Assembly (NCBI RefSeq): GCF_013364275.1
Contig: NZ_CP054932.1
Coordinates: forward strand, 5,084,001-5,148,000
Direction of reading: 5' to 3'
From: Actinomadura sp. NAK00032
Lineage (GTDB): Bacteria; Actinomycetota; Actinomycetes; Streptosporangiales; Streptosporangiaceae
Length of the DNA: 64,000 nucleotides
Within the stretch, counting starts at the first letter, position 1; every line of letters starts with the position of its first letter. The notes beneath the pieces were generated by a model. It was given only the letters and a program-made list of their open reading frames with translations, was not told the DNA's origin and ran no database searches. Of the stretch, positions 63,268 through 64,000 are shown in pieces. The position numbers and the translations under genes are program-made.

Positions 63268-64000
63268 TCACGGGTTCTGTTCGCGGAGCACCCGCTCGCC
63301 GGTCTCCCTGATCTCGGCGAGCAGCATCCGGACGTGCTCGGTGCCGGCCTGGTGGTTCATCATCACGACGCGCAGCGCGGCGGTGCCCCGCACGTCGACC
63401 TTGGAGATGAAGAAGCGCCCCGACCGCCGGACCCGGTCGCGGATCTGCAGTTGGAGGCGGTGCACCCGGCCGGCGGCGACGCCCGGCGGGCGGTGCCGGA
63501 AGCAGAGGATGTTCGCCTCCGGCAGGTGCAGCGTCTCGAAGTCGGGTTCGCCCTGCAGAATGTCGTGCGCGTCCCGGGTGAGCCGGCACAGATATTCGAT
63601 CTTCTCGGCGAACAGCGCGCGGCCGTAGACGGCCCACAGCGTCCACAGCGGCATGATCATCGGGCGTTTCGTGCATTCGAAGTTCTTGTCGCCGCTGTCG
63701 AATTCGCAGAACGGATCGGGTTCCTCGTCGAAAACATAACTGGCGCGCTGCCGGAACGCGCCGAGGGCCGCTTGCGCGTTCCGGTAGAAAAGCAGGGTGC
63801 AGGGCGCCGGGACGAACATCATCTTGTGCGCGTCCCAGGCCAGCGAGTCGGCCTTCTCGATGCCCCGCAGCCGGTGCCGCAGCCGGTCCGACACCAGCAG
63901 GCTGGCGCCGTGCGCGCCGTCGACGTGCAGCCAGATGCCGCGCTCGGCCGCGATGCCGGCGAGCCGGTCGATCGGGTCGAACGCGCCGAGCGCCGTGGTG
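63268..64000 (-). CDS. Group II pyridoxal-phosphate-dependent decarboxylase (5' part outside window)
   Basis: The C-terminal 243 residues are visible and run off the right edge. WLHVDGAHGAS contains the Asp that binds the PLP pyridine nitrogen, and SLAWDAHKMMFVP contains the Schiff-base Lys, both diagnostic of the glutamate/aromatic-amino-acid/diaminobutyrate decarboxylase family. The C-terminal helical domain has RGTAALRVVMMNHQAG, typical of this family's end. The substrate cannot be told from this part. It is the first visible gene of the operon with the adenylating enzyme and the four PixA-like proteins; the promoter must be further right. Confidence 0.88.
   Translation of the reverse strand, partial: TTALGAFDPIDRLAGIAAERGIWLHVDGAHGASLLVSDRLRHRLRGIEKADSLAWDAHKMMFVPAPCTLLFYRNAQAALGAFRQRASYVFDEEPDPFCEFDSGDKNFECTKRPMIMPLWTLWAVYGRALFAEKIEYLCRLTRDAHDILQGEPDFETLHLPEANILCFRHRPPGVAAGRVHRLQLQIRDRVRRSGRFFISKVDVRGTAALRVVMMNHQAGTEHVRMLLAEIRETGERVLREQNP

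Overview
The window is high-GC actinobacterial DNA. It codes for mycothiol-dependent formaldehyde detoxification, a SteA/SteB(MctB)-RecN-NadK-TlyA block laid out as in Mycobacterium (Rv1691-Rv1698), and many GTG/TTG starts with 1-4 base gene overlaps. Gene content fits the Streptosporangiales/Thermomonosporaceae (Actinomadura-like). That placement is inference; the 16S gene at 40103-41622 would settle it.

Layout. 1-4.0 kb (minus): a Crp-type sensor fused to NB-ARC and TPR domains, coupled to a small membrane protein that resembles Pycsar effectors. 4.1-8.1 kb (plus): MBL hydrolase, P-loop protein, mscR with its partner MBL hydrolase, a lipoprotein. 8.1-11.8 kb: class III adenylate cyclase, then a divergent HxlR regulator/MFS exporter pair with two operator-like sites. 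11.8-14.5 kb (minus): lipoprotein-MoxR ATPase-VWA operon. 14.6-18.4 kb: small membrane protein, two-domain acyl-CoA dehydrogenase, and a TerC protein behind a yybP-ykoY-like manganese riboswitch. 18.4-30.7 kb (minus): envelope and housekeeping block of TPR protein, HAD phosphatase, small protein, tlyA, nadK, recN, steA, mctB, MraY-like protein, MurJ-like flippase and GT4 glycosyltransferase, with an SCP2 protein on the other strand. 30.8-36.2 kb: DUF1015 protein, MBL hydrolase, PhoX-like Tat protein, and an Arg/Gly-rich TPR protein. 36.2-42.0 kb (minus): one rRNA operon (16S-23S-5S) with two promoters and a terminator. 42.3-43.1 kb: patatin. 43.1-44.66 kb: no intact gene, but an array of degenerate repeats with remnants of a pterin dehydratase and a sugar-binding protein gene. 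44.7-48.6 kb: enoyl-CoA hydratase, phosphodiesterase, secreted protein, rhodanese, Gfo/Idh/MocA oxidoreductase. 48.6-59.3 kb: a nitrate/NO region with CopD-like protein, FMN flavoprotein, flavohaemoglobin and narK-narGHJI. 59.3-64.0 kb (minus): an unusual operon of a group II PLP decarboxylase (cut by the window edge), a PaaK-like adenylating enzyme and four divergent AidA/PixA (inclusion body) family proteins.

How the parts work together. Several genes fit life with little oxygen and with reactive nitrogen: nitrate uptake and respiration (narK, narGHJI), NO detoxification (hmp), and mycothiol-linked detoxification (mscR). Two perfect GGGAC-N4-GTCCC palindromes resembling DosR/DevR boxes lie upstream of the flavoprotein and of narK, and an 11-1-11 palindrome of the NsrR/Rrf2 type lies upstream of hmp. 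The most novel item is the decarboxylase-ligase-4xPixA operon. The next are the Crp-NB-ARC-TPR/Pycsar-like pair and the degenerate repeat array.
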